Of a DNA stretch of 64,000 nucleotides, positions 37,601 to 47,723 are shown piece by piece. The number at the start of each line of letters is the position of its first letter. The first letter of the stretch is position 1. A program made the translations under genes and the position numbers. A model generated the notes under the pieces. The model saw nothing but the letters and a program-made list of their open reading frames with translations, had not been told where the DNA came from and made no database searches. Source of the DNA: Bagarius yarrelli. Its lineage: Eukaryota; Chordata; Actinopteri; Siluriformes; Sisoridae. The stretch is taken from contig VCAZ01000095.1 of assembly GCA_005784505.1 (NCBI GenBank), positions 1,454,470 through 1,518,469 on the forward strand, in the 5' to 3' direction.

Positions 37601-38692
37601 GCTCCATATCTAACCCCAACTTAATAACATGGGACTCTGCTGTAAAAAGTATATGTGACAAAATGAATAAAGGACATTTATGTGTGTCCTCAGGGATTTG
37701 TCCACATTGTCATTTTGTCAGTCTCTTAATTCCAGTGAAAGAAAACTGAAATGCTTTAACATGCAACATGCTATCTTTGTGACACGTTTATATAGGTGCA
37801 CTGGTATGTTGTCCTATTATGTTTGTCCATTTAGTGTCTCTTAAATATTTTACCATATCTCATCTCAAAATTTAAATCACCCAGCAGAGCTACATTCTGG
37901 GGCAAAGCCAAAAGTTATACCGGTCCGGGGGTTAGCTAGAAATCTATTTTTCTATTTATATTTATAAAATCATTCAGCTGTGTTTTTAGTGGCTTCATGT
38001 GTGATAAGATCTTCCTGGTTGCCTTTAAAGGTAATGATCATCAGCCCTGAGTTCATGCGATATGTCTACGTGAGCTGGTTAAAGGAACAAGGAAAATATC
38101 CTTCCACCGGCTTCCTCATTCTTATGTTGGCCCTGCATATGTGTGACCAGGTAAAATCCCTGCTTGTTATAATTCTTTACTATGTTAATGCTGTGTTTCA
38201 TTAATACTAATCAATGATTATGATTGGATATGACTTTAACATGCAGGACTGCAGTAACCAAAAAACTTCTCTGGAGTTTGTGGGACTTCAAATAAAGAAT
38301 TTACATTTACAGTTCTGTTATTTTTAATTCAATTTAATTCTATTTGTTTTACGCTTTTAACAGTGGACATTGTCTCAAAGCAGCTTAACACAGAATGCAG
38401 TAACAGTGAAAAAGTGTCCCTAATAAACAAACCTGTGGTGACTGTGGCAAGAAAAAAAACTCCCTGATAAAAAGTAGGAAGAAACCTTGAAAGGAACCAG
38501 ACTCAATAGGGAACCAGTCCTCGTCTGTGGGACAGCGAATGTTTGTTAATTACAGTTTATGGTAATGGTAATCAAATGTAATGTAAACTGTAGCCTTGAG
38601 CCAATGGAACAGAGTAAGTTCCAGTCCCTTCTCAAATTCAAGGTAAGGGCAGAAAACTGGTCACTTGTACCTCAAAGGCAAGTTAACTCGCC

Positions 38693-38729
<37 letters not shown>

Positions 38730-40945
38730 TTATTAAGTGTCTCTATTGTTGTGCAAGAGTTAGACACTCTGTTGTTGGAGACTCTGGCTAGACTCGCTAT
38801 TGCAGCATAACTAGAAGCGAGAGGCTGAAGGGAACACAGACATGAGGGATCTCTGGGATGAAAGCAGACTCGCCACACCACCATCAACAAACCTGAGTGA
38901 AGGAACGACAGCATAAAAGTTCACCACTTGTATATCCATCATCTCTCCAGTTCTGCTCCTTTATCTAAAAATAAATTACTGATTAAAGGCTTGGCTAAAT
39001 AAATGTTTTTTCAGCCTCGATTTGAACACTAAGACTGTGTCTAAGTCCTGAGCTTCATAAGAGAAAGCTCTGATGGATGTCTATCCAGAGATACTGACAA
39101 TTATCTAATTGTTTTTGTCCAACTAAGCAAGCAAGTGTTTAAGACCTTGCCTAGCGGTCCAGCCATGGCAGCATAAAAGTGCTGGGAAATGAATCATTGA
39201 TTGCATAATTAGCAACAAAGCATCTTAACTATTTCCTACACTGGATTAGTCCAAATTGTGTCCAGTGCTGAATTTACAAGTTGCTCAGGTTTAAGTTATT
39301 TGAGCTTACAAGCGAGAACAGAAAATTGTAGAGAAGACAGAGTCAAGACAAAACCCCAAAACTCTACAAAGGTTAAGGGCATTGATCAGGGGACATCAGT
39401 GGAACTTGAGTTAGGATTGAGAACAAACACCTTTGTCAAGAGTAACATACATTTATCACATGGGGAAGTTGTGACTCGTGGTTAAGGTGTTAATGCTTGT
39501 GGGTTGGATTCCCAGCTCCTCCAAGCCTCCACTGCTGGGCCCCTGGGCCCTTAACCCCCAATTGTATAAATGAGATAAATGTAAGTCGCTCTGGATAAGG
39601 GCGTCTGCCAAATGATGCAAATGTAAATGTACAACTCTGCTGTGACATGGTGGTGGGGCCAGGAATTAAACACACAATCTCTATATCAATAGTCCAACAT
39701 CTTAAACATGTAGGAATTCTGTGAAGGATGAAGAATAGGTCTTACCCCAGATTAGTTCAATCCCAAGCAAACCCTGCAATCCTGACTATTACTGGAGTAA
39801 AAACACCCAGCAAGTCCTGAGTCTAAACGGGTCACTAGACACCATACACACTTTATAACAATGGCAATTATGAAAAATTGGCGGGAAAAATCTTTACAAG
39901 CCAAATGATGAACAATAAAATAATGATTCGTGTTTTATTACTATTTGTATTATTGATAAAAATTACTATATAAAGTAATCGACCTATGAAGAAAAGTAGC
40001 AGGTATCCATGTATTTTATAAATAATTATTTTATACTCTTTTATATCTTTAATTTAAAAGAGCAACCAAGTTTAACTGAAACTTTTATGTTTTAGACATA
40101 TTTTATGGTTTTATCCCAAATCCACAAACACTAAAGTTGGAGGTGGAACACGGAACACTGAAGCTGAGAGGTAGTGTAAGGACTCCGTCACCATCCCATT
40201 CCTTTGACCACCAGAGGGAGGTCTCACCCACCGATCGGCTTTCACCAGCCCTGCCATGTCCACTTTCCCATATTTGCTTTATGAGCTAATGCTATGGGAC
40301 GTGGTATCATTATAACCCGTGTTATACTGTCGGACTGATAATGCCTAGTTTGCCTAGTTCTTGTTTGCGTTTTTGGATTACGTCTCTGTTTTGTTTGCAC
40401 AGTTTGATTAATCTTTGTTTTATGACTTACTGCCTTCGAACTAACTACTCCATTGCTACGTGTTTTGAATTGCTAATGAAAATTGATATGGGTGCCAGTT
40501 CAATACAGCTAGCAATTCCACCCCCTGCACCACCAGAACACAATCTTTAGCTTATCTTAGGTAGATAGTTGGTTTCTATTAACATGTTTAGAATTGAGCA
40601 GACGCACTTATCCAGAGCAAATTGTAATTTTTAACCATCTTTGCAGTTAGATCTCAAGTGACTTGCTCAGGGGCCCAGCAGTGGCAGATTGAACCCATGA
40701 TCTTCCAACCACTGAGACACCATTTTTATTTTTTACAATTTCAAGTTTTAAATTTTCTTTCTCCCCCACAGGTGAATGTTTTTGGCTTTGGAGCAAGGAC
40801 AGATGGAAGATGGTACCACTACTACGATAAAAAATACCGTCTAAATTCAAGCAGTGGCATCCACAAAGGGAGCTTCGAATACAAATTAATTTTGGAACTT
40901 GAAAGGAGAAATAAGATTAGGCTGTATAAAGGTTGGTTTATGTAG
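34413..40945 (+). CDS. st3gal1: Gene A: ST3GAL1-like beta-galactoside alpha-2,3-sialyltransferase (six exons)
   Basis: Join 34413-34646, 35611-35801, 36357-36536, 36640-36685, 38031-38150, 40772-40945; 945 nt, 314 aa, every intron GT-AG. By family the enzyme transfers sialic acid from CMP-Neu5Ac to the galactose of Gal-beta-1,3-GalNAc on O-glycans and glycolipids in the Golgi lumen. Seen: a short cytosolic tail and membrane anchor (about residues 5-24), stem cysteines C38, C40 and C43, motif L from C113 (CRTCAVVGNS), motif S at 242-264 (STGF to FGFG, with C255), motif III YHYYD at 272-276, and motif VS H288 to E293. Sequons lie at N27, N68, N174 and N199. The ATG at 34413 has A at -3 and opens straight into the anchor. 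The protein is slightly shorter than mammalian ST3GAL1 (about 340 aa), mostly in the stem. It carries an extra C163 and ends in W-F-M. The ST3GAL1/2 group is certain; the exact fish paralogue is not. Confidence 0.93.
35070..35400. mobile_element. Cluster of V-SINE-like fragments in gene A intron 1
   Basis: A minus fragment (35,075-35,186, GCCCTTATCCAGAGCGAC), a head fragment near 35,230, a plus fragment (35,293-35,338, GCATTGGATAACAG) and another minus fragment (35,345-35,390) fill most of the intron. Confidence 0.5.
35611..35801 (+). CDS. st3gal1: Gene A exon 2: start of sialyl motif L
   Basis: The exon runs from acceptor CTGAGCAG to donor AG|GTACTA and is 191 nt long, the same as exon 2 of gene B. 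It encodes KLQPYH through the motif L core with CRTCAVVGNS, and splits an Arg codon after two bases. Confidence 0.92.
35825..36290. repeat. ~62-bp VNTR in gene A intron 2
   Basis: CTACCCTCTCC-like starts recur near 35,835, 35,897, 35,959, 36,022, 36,084, 36,145, 36,208 and 36,269. The units carry ACCCAAATACNNACACTCAC and are pyrimidine-rich. The last ends CTACTGCACAG, 72 nt before exon 3. Confidence 0.8.
36357..36536 (+). CDS. st3gal1: Gene A exon 3: rest of motif L, central domain
   Basis: The 180-nt exon follows acceptor TGCCACAG and ends CG|GTGAGG. It encodes MNQGPT, YERDVGSKTTHR and MYPES of the donor-binding region. C163 (HRCMYPES) is alanine in gene B. Sequons are at N174 and N199. Confidence 0.92.
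36640..36685 (+). CDS. st3gal1: Gene A exon 4: 46-nt micro-exon
   Basis: The exon lies between acceptor GATTTTAG and donor AAG|GTGAGT, only 103 nt after exon 3. It encodes the end of R202 and TYTRVKSTIQANKDK. Its size and both phases match gene B exon 4. Confidence 0.9.
37060..37676 (+). mobile_element. tRNA-derived SINE interrupted by a solo LTR
   Basis: The left part TTAAATGGTTAAGGTGCTG (A-box-like) ends at GGGTTC. After the LTR it resumes GGTTCAAGCCC (B box), then CCACTTCTGGGTCCTTGAGC and ACCATTAACCC. The target duplication is part of the B box. Confidence 0.6.
37123..37534 (+). mobile_element. Solo LTR, 412 bp, with 5-bp target duplication
   Basis: The sequence starts TGTAAGG and ends CATTACA (TG...CA, with TGTAA/TTACA inverted ends). 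It is flanked by GGTTC at 37118-37122 and 37535-37539. Inside are (TCTTG)n and (TTTTG)n tracts, a TATTTATAGCCCC TATA-like box near 37,352 and an AATAAA near 37,481, as expected of a retroelement promoter and poly(A) site. No internal coding region is present. Class (Gypsy-like) is inferred. It lies in gene A intron 4. Confidence 0.75.
38031..38150 (+). CDS. st3gal1: Gene A exon 5: first half of sialyl motif S
   Basis: The 120-nt phase-0 exon follows acceptor GCCTTTAAAG and ends CAG|GTAAAA. It encodes VMIISPEF through KYPSTGF to CDQ. C255 is the motif S cysteine that in this family pairs with the motif L cysteine. Confidence 0.92.
38324..39078 (+). repeat. Interspersed repeat family X, copy 2, with (GA)n
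   Basis: It starts AATTCAATTTAATTC, then ACGCTTTTAACAGTGGACATTG and AAAACTCCCTGATAAA. It continues through GGCAAGTTAACTCGCCCC into (GA)n at 38695-38724 and on to ACTAAGACTGTGTCTAAGTCC. It lies in gene A intron 5. Confidence 0.55.
39079..39238 (-). mobile_element. V-SINE-like element, diverged
   Basis: CTATCCAGAGATACTGAC, GACCTTGCCTAGCGGTCC and CATCTTAACTATTTCCT mark the core, body and head in minus orientation, in gene A intron 5. Confidence 0.5.
39462..39632 (+). mobile_element. V-SINE-like element
   Basis: GGGGAAGTTGTGACTCGTGG, GGGTTGGATTCCCAGC and GTCGCTCTGGATAAGGGCG with end CAAATGTAAATG. Nearly full length, in gene A intron 5. Confidence 0.65.
40170..40560 (+). other. Possible LTR-like fragment in gene A intron 5
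   Basis: GACTCCGTCACC...CCACCAGAGGGAG and later GTTTGCCTAGTTCTTG resemble parts of fish LTRs. No ends or target duplication were found, so this is weak. Confidence 0.2.
40588..40727 (-). mobile_element. V-SINE-like element next to gene A exon 6
   Basis: CAGACGCACTTATCCAGAGC, TTGCTCAGGGGCCCAGCAG and TTGAACCCATGATCTTCC. It ends about 45 nt before the exon 6 acceptor. Confidence 0.6.
40772..40945 (+). CDS. st3gal1: Gene A exon 6: end of motif S, motifs III and VS, stop
   Basis: The exon follows acceptor TTCTCCCCCACAG. It encodes VNVFGFG, GRWYHYYD (motif III), HKGSFE (motif VS H and E) and the end LYKGWFM, with a TAG stop at 40943-40945. Gene B stops directly after the tryptophan, so F-M is a two-residue extension of gene A. 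A SINE copy ends about 45 nt upstream of the acceptor. Confidence 0.92.
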   Translation: MNVFGFGARTDGRWYHYYDKKYRLNSSSGIHKGSFEYKLILELERRNKIRLYKGWFM

Positions 40946-41045
40946 CCGATCGTATCAGAGGGTTAAGGATATCAGAAGACAGATCCCCGTGGGGTTAATA
41001 CCAACTGGAGTACAGCTACAACCTTTCAATATATCATATGAAGAG

Positions 41046-41155
41046 GGTATCAAAAGGTTTTAAGACATGCTAACAGATAAAGGTCTGTAGGCAGTCCCAG
41101 GGAGCACAGCCTTGTGCTGCCATCTGCTGGCATGTCTTAAAATATTTTTAATACC
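41046..41155. mobile_element. 110-bp palindromic MITE downstream of gene A
   Basis: GGTATCAAAAGGTTTTAAG...CATGC (41046-41070) is inverted as GCATGTCTTAAAATATTTTTAATACC (41130-41155). The loop has CCATCTGCTGG. It would form a hairpin in the gene A 3' region. Confidence 0.55.
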
Positions 41156-41379
41156 TTTTTGTTAATCCCTATTCAATATCATTACACTGATGGACATTAG
41201 GTATTAGTGTTCAGAGGTCCAAGATCTTTCACCGGTTTTGCTCTTTGATCGGCTAATGATAATGCTGACCAATACATTTTTATTTGTTCTTCTAAAGAAG
41301 ACTTCATGCCTTAATGACTTCAAATGGCTGGTGCAGCTTTACATAAAACTCATATTTAATTAAAATCTACTTTGATGTT

Positions 41380-41985
41380 GACACACATTATATAGACAAG
41401 CATGTTGGGACACCTGATCATTACATCCAAATTTTGTTCTTTTTTTAAACAATTTATGTGTCACGAAACTAAAGAACACATGGACAAAGAAAAAGTGAGA
41501 CACAGAACCTCAAATAAGGTCAATCCATCCAGTGTCTCTACCCGCTTATTCTGCGTCAAATCAAATAAGGTTGCCAGTCCAAAGCCACACCACATACGGA
41601 CAAACACATACTTACACTCACTCATATGGACAATTTAGAATCACCAATCAATGTAACATACATGTTTTTGGACTGTGAGAGGAAACCAGAGAACCCAGAG
41701 TAAACACACACAAGCACAGGGAGAACATACACACTCCACACAGAAAGACATATGCAGGAGAAAAGAATCTGGAACCTTCTTGCTTTGTGGCAATTGTGCT
41801 AATTACTCAACCACTGTGCTTAAATAATTTATCTAATGAACCTAACACTACTCCAATCCGAACACATCATGTCTTTATGGAGATCAGGGGATTTGTGTAC
41901 AGGGACATTAAAAAAGCTGGGACAGAAATTGGGAAACTTATTTTCACTAAAGGAAACATGGAACCCTTTATCAAGTTCTAGAGAA
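41380..41985. mobile_element. Family P remnant interrupted by a second repeat
   Basis: CACATTATATAGACAAGC...GGGACACCTGATCA at the left and TCAGGGGATTTGTGTACAGG...TTCACTAAAGGAAAC at the right look like the two ends of family P. Between them (about 41,528-41,815) is a minus-oriented copy of the TGTTTTTGGACTGTG repeat. Confidence 0.4.
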
Positions 41986-42066
41986 CTGTATGTGACATAG
42001 CTGATTTGTTATTGAGCGGAAATGATCACATGGTCCAGCTGGACTTGGGTATTTTTACATAATTAA

Positions 42067-42135
42067 TTTAATTTACAGCATTTAGCAGGCGCTCTTGTCC
42101 AGAGCGACGTACAAGAAGTGCTTTGAGTCACATCA
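42067..42135 (-). mobile_element. SINE 3'-end fragment
   Basis: TTTACAGCATTTAGCAGGCG...CCAGAGCGACGTAC contains the same conserved core with a different flank. Confidence 0.45.
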
Positions 42136-42729
42136 ATAAAACAGCTCAACATTGATATAATAGTTCACAAAAAGGTGCAACAACAAAAAAACCTGTTGAA
42201 AAGAGTAAGGGGTTTTTTGGGTTTTTAAAAAAAATGTTATCCAACTAACAACTCAGTCCAACTAGTTTAATGAAGCAGTACACCAAGTTGTAATCCTACC
42301 CTACCAGCAGAGAAGAAGTTTAAGGTGAAAACTTAAAGCACACTGCTTAAATTAATTTACTGTCCTGGAAGTGTGGAAAAGTGTCCTTACTAAGCCACAG
42401 CGGTAAAAGGACGACTTTATACATCTCAAATAAGCAATAATAGTTGTAATAAGAGCAATTAAAGAATAAAGAGTTTGTGGTTTGGAAATAACAGGATTTT
42501 AATCCCAATCTGCTAATCTTATTCTATTAATGCTTATACGTAAACTGTTTTGTTTTAATATGATATTTAAATAAAAGGTTTTGTTGAATAAACACATTGA
42601 CCGAAACAGTATGTTGGTAAAAATACAGGCCATGAAGTATTTTATTTATTAACAAACACACCCAGTGCCAGACAGAGTAAAGTACGACCAATTGCTTCTT
42701 CTGGATTCCGCAGAGAATCTATAAATCTA

Positions 42730-43025
42730 AAAAAAGTCCTAGAGATAGGGAAACACAGACAGTCTTGAAGACAGGGAGATAGGGTCAGTCCTCGAGTAAG
42801 GGAGACGCAGATAGTCCTGGAGACGGGGAGACAGAGACAGTGCTGGAGATGGGAAAACACATACAGTCCTGGAGATGATGAGACACAGACAGTCCTAGAA
42901 GCAGGCTGACCAAGTCTGGCCCAGGAGACGGGGAGACAGAGACAGTGCTGGAGATGGGAAAACACATACAGTCCTGGGGACAGGAGGACACAGACAGTAC
43001 TGAAGACAGGGAGAGACAGACAGTC
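42730..43025. repeat. 26-bp minisatellite (AGTCCTGGAGACGGGGAGACACAGAC type)
   Basis: About 11 copies of a G/A-rich 26-bp unit (AGTCCTGGAGA plus NGGGGAGACACAGAC). Minus-strand cysteine-rich frames over it are artefacts. Confidence 0.8.
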
Positions 43026-43061
43026 AAGCTCTTTGTATAAAAAATTCAAACATTTAATTGT

Positions 43062-43165
43062 GGAAAAGTGGTAGTGCAGTGGTTAAGGTTTTGGACTGCT
43101 AATAGGAGGATCAGGCTTTGATTCCCAGCACCACTAAGTTGCCAACGCTGGGCCCCTGTGGGGGT
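43062..43165 (+). mobile_element. V-SINE-like 5' half
   Basis: The A-box region GTGGTAGTGCAGTGGTTAAG and B-box region GCTTTGATTCCCAGC are followed by GCTGGGCCCCTG. The 3' half is missing just before the L2 tail. Confidence 0.55.
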
Positions 43166-43263
43166 AACAACATGATTATAATTGTGGCATACAATCAAAC
43201 ATTCTATGCATACAGTGCATTTTTTTTAAGGCGGTATAAGACTCGTGTGTGAAGATGAAATGA

Positions 43264-44950
43264 TGTTAGATTAGATTAGATTAGATTAGATTAGATTAGA
43301 TTCAACTTTATTGTCATTGTGCAAGGTACATATACAGAGCCAATGAAATGCAGTTATAGCATCTAACCAGAAGTGCATAAGTGGCTTATATACAGTAAAT
43401 ATCAGTGTAATAAATAGGGTATGGGGTTGATAGTTACAGAGGGTTAGGGTAAATAATGTACAGAAGGTATATGGGTAGAATATAGAGGTGTAACAATAGA
43501 TAGTTTATAGATTGTGCAAAGATGCATAATGATAAAGTAGTGCAAAGTACCGAAGTGGCAGTGCGGTAGTAATTAATACTGTATATCAGCTGTTCAGTGC
43601 AGAAACAGCCACAGGAAAGAAGCTGTTTTTCAGTCTGTTTGTGCGGCTCTGAGGCATCGGTAGCGTCTGCCTGATGGGAGAAGAGTGAACAGTCCGTGGT
43701 TGGGGTGAGAGGGATCTTTGATTCTGCCTCTCGCCCTTTGCAGGCAGCGTTTTTTTGTGTATATTGTCCAGGGTGGGGGTAGCTGAGTGCCGATGATTCG
43801 TTGGGCGGTTTTCATCACCCTCTGAAGGGCTGTGCGGTCTGAAGCAGTGCAGCTGCTGTACCATACTGAGATGCAGTTTGTGAGGATGCTCTCGATGGTA
43901 CTGCAGTAAAAGTTCTCCAGTATCCTGTTGCTGAGATGGGATTTTTTAAGTCTCCTCAGAAAATATAGGCGCTGTCGTGCCTTTTTGACCAGGAAAGAAG
44001 AGTTCAGAGACCAGGTGAGATCCTCAGAGATGTGGATTCCTAGGAACTTGAAGCTAGGTACACGCTCAACAGCCGCTCCGTTGATGTGTATTGGAGAATG
44101 AGTGTGATTGCTAGCTCGTCTGAAATCCACAATGTCCTCCTTTGTCTTCTTAGTGTTGAGTTCAAGGTTATTGTCCTCACACCATGCTACCAGGTGCTGG
44201 ATCTCCTCCCTGTAGGCCGTCTCATCGTTACCTCTGATCAGGCCTACTACCGTGGTGTCATCTGCGAACTTGACAATGCTGTTTGACGCATAGACAGATA
44301 CGCAGTCATGGGTGAAAAGGGAGTATAGGAGAGGGGACAAAACACAACCCCGGGGAACCCCGGTGCTGGTGGTGAGATTGGAGGAGGTGATGTTATTCAA
44401 TCGAACAGACTGTGATCTGTTCGTAAGGAAGTCCAGGGTCCAATTGCAAAGGTGTGTGTGCTGATGCCGAGCTGTTTCAGCTTCAAGGTTAGCTTAGAAG
44501 GGCTAACTGTATTAAAAGCTGAGCTAAAATCGACAAACAGCATCCTAGCATAAGTGTCGGGGTTGTCCAAATGAGTCAGGGTAGAATGTAGTACTGTGGA
44601 AATGGCATCTTCAGTTGACCTATTTGGACGATAGGCAAATTGGTGAGGGTCCAGGTTGGGTGGCAGACAGGCTTTAAGGTGGCTGAGGACCAGTTTTTCA
44701 AAGCACTTTGCGATAACTGGGGTGAGTGCGACTGGACGAAAGTCACCCAGTTCTTTTGCAGCAGAGTGCTTCGGCACTGGTACAACGGTAGCAGACTTGA
44801 AGCAGGTGGGGACGATTTCCTGGGCCAAGGACAGATTGAAGATGTTCGTGAAGACCTCAGCCAACTGCTGCGCGCATGCTCTGAGTACGCGTCCAGGGAT
44901 GCCATCAGGGTCAGCTGCCTTTCTACCATTCACCATATGTGTCTGTATTT
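43264..44950 (-). mobile_element. L2-type non-LTR retrotransposon (LINE), 5'-truncated and frameshifted
   Basis: On the minus strand two frames, 44936-44397 and 44400-43630, read as consecutive parts of a reverse transcriptase. They carry FRPVALT, FAYRPNRSTEDA, LFVDFSSAFNT (first catalytic Asp), GVPRGCVLSP and FADDTTVVG (catalytic FADD, about 44257-44268), then the C-terminal KFLGIHIS, SVWYSSCTASDR and LFTLLPSGRRYR. A frameshift near 44,440 separates the two frames. A second near 43,640 moves the final SFFPVAV segment to another frame. The 3' end is an AATAAAG-containing tail followed by a (TAATC)n microsatellite (43265-43302 on the plus strand), typical of fish L2 elements. The endonuclease and 5' part are missing. 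It is dead and lies between the two sialyltransferase genes. Confidence 0.85.
43630..44936 (-). pseudogene. Reverse transcriptase pseudogene of the L2-type element
   Basis: This is the coding part of the LINE fragment, covering the fingers/palm with both Asp motifs and the C-terminal domain. At least two frameshifts break it. No endonuclease domain is seen upstream. Confidence 0.8.
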
Positions 44951-45004
44951 AGTCGTGGCTATGTGTCAGGCTAATCATGCTCCAAACAAAGTGGTGGCTT
45001 AGTG

Positions 45005-45195
45005 TGGGAAGTGGCGGCTTAGTGGTTAAGGTGTTGGACTGTTACCAGAAAGACTGGGGTTTGATTCCCAGCACCACCAAGCCACCACTGTTGGGCCCCT
45101 GAGCAAGGCCCTCAACCCCCAATTGTTCAGTTGTATGAAAGAGATAAATGTAAGTTGCTCTGGATACAAACATCTGTCACGTGCTGTAAATGTAC
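45005..45195 (+). mobile_element. V-SINE-like element (full)
   Basis: GGGAAGTGGCGGCTTAGTGG, GGGTTTGATTCCCAGC, GGGCCCCTGAGCAAGGCCC and TGCTCTGGATACAAAC. It lies close to the truncated 5' end of the LINE. Confidence 0.65.
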
Positions 45196-45635
45196 AAAGA
45201 TAAGGAAGTTTTAGAATTGTGATGCAACTTTGGTCCTGTTGGAACAGGGAGCCAGCATAAGAATGTGAGTTGGGATTTGACTCAAATTGCTTCCACATTA
45301 ATATTTTGGTTAAGGAACAGGATAAAGTGCAAAGTTCAAATGTGACTCCTGTTGTGAAGAAAGCCCTCTGCAGTTAAACCATACACAGGAGGGGACACAG
45401 TGGGGACATAGTGTGATTTCACAAGTGTCTTAATAAAGGACAGCTTTCTTCACACTGCTCCACATAGAACACTTAGGTTTAAGGTTGTAGATACTCTTTA
45501 CTAGACCATGTGTCTTGTGTTAAATTATGATCATTAATATCCGTTCATTAAGGGACCCGAAGTCACACAGAGGCTCCTGTTAAGTGGGTCTCACGGTCAC
45601 AAAACTGCCAGTCTAAACTTAGTCAGAGGTCAAAG

Positions 45636-45840
45636 GGTTTGTTTATAGGTAAAGCCCATCTTCCACCTCCCATCCTGACCATGTTCTACAGAGGGACCAT
45701 CGAGAGCGTTCTGAGCAGCTGCATCACTGCCTGGTTTGGGAACTGCAGCGTTTCAGATCGTAAGACCCTGCAGAGGACAGTGAGAACAGCTGAGAAGATC
45801 ATCGGAGTCTCTCTTCCCTCTATAACGGACATCTACACAC
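45636..45840 (+). mobile_element. L2-type LINE fragment (RT C-terminal region)
   Basis: The plus strand reads FYRGTIESVLSSCITAW, GNCSVSDRKTLQR and AEKIIGVSLPSITDIYT, colinear with the C-terminal part of the minus-strand LINE 1 kb upstream. It breaks off at a CACACA tract. Confidence 0.75.
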
Positions 45841-45857
45841 CACACACACACACACAC

Positions 45858-46321
45858 AAGTTCTTTATTGTCATTTCAGCCATATATAGCAGACGCAGTA
45901 CACAGTGAAATATGATAACGTTTCTTCAGGACACCATGGTACTTCACAAAACAACAAAGAGCCACTAAACAGAACACACATACTCACTCAACACACGGTC
46001 AGTTTAAATGCTAACTGCACACAAAATCTTGCTGTAAATTTGCACATACATCTCTACCTGCACATTTCTATAATCTGGTTGGTGCTATTTGAATGTTCTG
46101 TACAGCGTTATGTTCTGTTCTTTATTGTCTGCCTTTTGTAATATTAGTATTGTTAATATTAGTATTGTTGTCTGTTCTGCACCAGGTTGCACACATGCAT
46201 TTTATGTTTGTTCTGTTCAGTAGCTCTTTGTTGTTTTGTGTAATTCTGTGTTTTTGTGCAGCACCATGGCATCCTGGAGAAACGTGTAGATATATATGGA
46301 CTGGTGTAAAAAGAGCTTCAA

Positions 46322-46322
<1 letters not shown>
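45858..46322. mobile_element. Inverted pair of L2 3'-tail sequences
   Basis: CTTTATTGTCATTTCAG at 45862 begins a minus-oriented LINE tail (to about 45,990). Segment 46,203-46,290 is an imperfect inverted copy of 45,920-45,975, sharing the ACCATGG core and the GAAACGT end. It ends next to a (GATA)n tract. I infer two L2 tails in opposite orientation. Confidence 0.55.
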
Positions 46323-46901
<579 letters not shown>

Positions 46902-47159
46902 GGTTATGAAACTCGGATCTGATGCATTCATTGGATTTTATTAGGAATTAAAGGAAAAGTTTGTAAAATGAAATAGGACAGAAATGCACTGCCGACTTTC
47001 TGCTCTTTTTTACCTGCCCCGACACTGTGTGTGTGTGTGTGTGTGTGTGTAATGGTCTCACTGACAGTGTCACAGAAATGTACAGTGTGTGTGGATGCGC
47101 ACTTCACCGGTGATTAACAGCTTTACCTGCCCCTCTATTCTACCCCCCACACTTCTCTC

Positions 47160-47402
47160 TTCCTCTCCTCCCCACTGCATGTACTAAACCGCACTGCATT
47201 ATGATTGGTTCTGGACAGGTGTAAGGGGCGTGGTCTATTAAGCGTAAAACAACCGTACACCTGGATCGTGTGAGAGGTTCAGGCGCGAGCTGGAGATAAA
47301 ATATGATTTATCATAGGGCGCGGCGCGAGACTAATTAGCGCAAGATTTCCTCTGGTGTCCATGCGCGGAAGTCTCATTTATTCAGACTATTTTTATTTTT
47401 TA

Positions 47403-47433
<31 letters not shown>

Positions 47434-47471
47434 TGCGATGTATTTTATTACCGATCCCCCGCCTCCGACGG
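47160..47471 (+). promoter_or_regulatory. Putative CpG-rich promoter and 5' leader of gene B
   Basis: The region directly upstream of the gene B start has many CpGs (for example GGGCGCGGCGCGAG near 47317), an inverted CCAAT box (ATTGG, 47204-47208) and a GC/KLF-type box GGGGCGTGG (47225-47233). A (TTA)n tract (47405-47433) lies in the leader. No TATA box was seen. The transcription start cannot be placed. Confidence 0.45.
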
Positions 47472-47723
47472 ATGAAGCTGAAGGTCCCTGTGGTGTCCGC
47501 GCTCGTGTGGACCGCTTTTCTGCTCCTGTTCGTCCGAGTCGAGTTCAGATTTCATTTGGACGATTTCTTGGATTTCGCCGCACCGAAGTCTTGCGCGTGC
47601 ACGAGCTGCGTGCTGGAACCGCAGGTGGATCCGTGGTTCACAGAGCGCTACGACAGCAGGGTGCCAAAACTTATGAACAGGGCCAACAGTAACCTCAGCC
47701 CGCTCACTTATAAGTGGTGGACG
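47472..47723 (+). CDS. st3gal1: Gene B exon 1: tail, membrane anchor, stem
   Basis: The exon encodes residues 1-84 and ends in phase 0 at ACG|GTACGT. It has the C-A-C-x-x-C stem cluster and DPWFTERYDSRVP, colinear with gene A exon 1. It is GC- and CpG-rich compared with the rest of the window. Confidence 0.92.

Larger units (their letters stand above)
36751..37760. mobile_element. DNA-transposon-like repeat (family P), copy split by a SINE
   Basis: The part 36,751-37,055 starts TACACTCTATGGCCAAAAG and includes GGTCATGTGACTGTGTGG and GAGATCAGACACTAATGTT. The rest, CAGGGATTTGTCCACA to TTAATTCCAGTGAAAG, resumes at about 37,690 after a 0.6-kb insertion. The order matches the uninterrupted copy at 28,190-28,530. 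Confidence 0.6.

Noticed and set aside
42642..43049. Cysteine-rich minus-strand frames resembling a secreted protein
   Set aside because: They follow the 26-bp minisatellite in two frames at once.
47361..47471. Upstream in-frame ATG of gene B giving a longer N-terminus with poly-tyrosine
   Set aside because: The tyrosines come from a (TTA)n microsatellite, and the ATG at 47472 directly precedes the membrane anchor as in the family.
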